15,074 bases of DNA, from contig DAIDML010000295.1 of the NCBI GenBank assembly GCA_027449005.1, positions 1-15,074 on the forward strand, written 5' to 3'. Positions 14,995-15,074 of this stretch are shown in pieces. The position numbers and the translations under genes were made by a program. The notes beneath the pieces were generated by a model that was not told the DNA's origin, ran no database searches, and saw only the letters and a program-made list of their open reading frames with translations. The stretch comes from Erysipelotrichaceae bacterium. GTDB taxonomy: Bacteria > Bacillota_I > Bacilli_A > Erysipelotrichales > Erysipelotrichaceae. The first letter of the stretch is position 1. Each line of letters opens with the position of its first letter.

Positions 14995-15074
14995 TTGAAA
15001 AGTGATGCGTTAAAGCAGTTATGTCAACCCATTTTCGATAAGCATCAAGTCAAGTGTTATAGTATGACTTGGAA
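14995..15074 (+). CDS. rimP: Ribosome maturation factor RimP, N-terminal part (3' end outside window)
   Basis: RimP assists 30S subunit assembly. Only the first 26 codons are present. The peptide (Leu/Met)KSDALKQLCQPIFDKHQVK... resembles the RimP N-terminal helix, where a QPI-type motif lies about ten residues from the start, and polC-rimP is a conserved order in Firmicutes. TTG 14995 is preferred as the start. It has AAGGAGG (14979-14985) at 9-base spacing and gives the normal N-terminal length. An in-frame ATG at 14956 would add 13 residues (MPLLRVCIRRTHW), unlike RimP, and is inside a hairpin. The short length limits certainty. Confidence 0.75.
   Translation, partial: MKSDALKQLCQPIFDKHQVKCYSMTW

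Noticed and set aside
1..15074. Mobile elements, CRISPR arrays, tRNA or rRNA genes
   Set aside because: No transposase or integrase motif, direct repeat array or tRNA-like cloverleaf was seen by eye. A dedicated RNA search (for example tRNAscan or Rfam models) was not possible.

Overview
The window looks like chromosomal core DNA from an AT-rich, low-G+C Gram-positive bacterium. The Gram-positive-type replicase PolC, DivIB, the Asp23-family YloU paired with FakA, and AAGGAG/GGAGG-type ribosome binding sites all point there. Cell-wall genes (murG, divIB) and TGA used as a stop (end of murG, end of yloU) argue against a wall-less mycoplasma with recoded TGA. Gene order differs from Bacillus, and the loci look compacted. 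My best guess is an Erysipelotrichia-like lineage, by inference only.

Layout. (1) 1-2325, plus strand: the 3' end of ruvA, then ruvB, then a tight cassette of thioredoxin, a cytosolic rhodanese and a rhodanese lipoprotein, each overlapping the next by 8 bases. (2) 2328-2351: a perfect 10-bp hairpin between convergent units. (3) 2350-3977, minus strand: an FMN-dependent nitronate monooxygenase/FabK-like oxidoreductase and an HAD-family hydrolase. (4) 3978-4019: a 42-bp divergent spacer with two interlocked extended -10 promoters, each placing the predicted transcript start on the start codon (candidate leaderless mRNAs for the HAD gene and murG). (5) 4020-5842: murG and divIB, a detached piece of the division/cell-wall cluster. 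(6) 5847-7908: a good sigma-A-type promoter driving yloU and fakA, closed by a terminator-like hairpin. (7) 7933-10595: recG and rnc. (8) 10655-14902: polC. (9) 14906-15074: a promoter, a strong 10-bp hairpin that buries a ribosome binding site and ATG, and the first 26 codons of rimP.

Themes. RuvAB and RecG process recombination and fork intermediates, and PolC is the replicative polymerase. RNase III and RimP serve RNA and ribosome maturation. MurG and DivIB serve wall synthesis and septation. FakA takes exogenous fatty acids into lipid synthesis. The thioredoxin/rhodanese cassette is the least standard group and suggests persulfide or thiol handling on both sides of the membrane. I see no mobile element, CRISPR array, tRNA, rRNA or phage gene. 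The window is mostly ordinary core genome; its most interesting signals are in the short intergenic regions.
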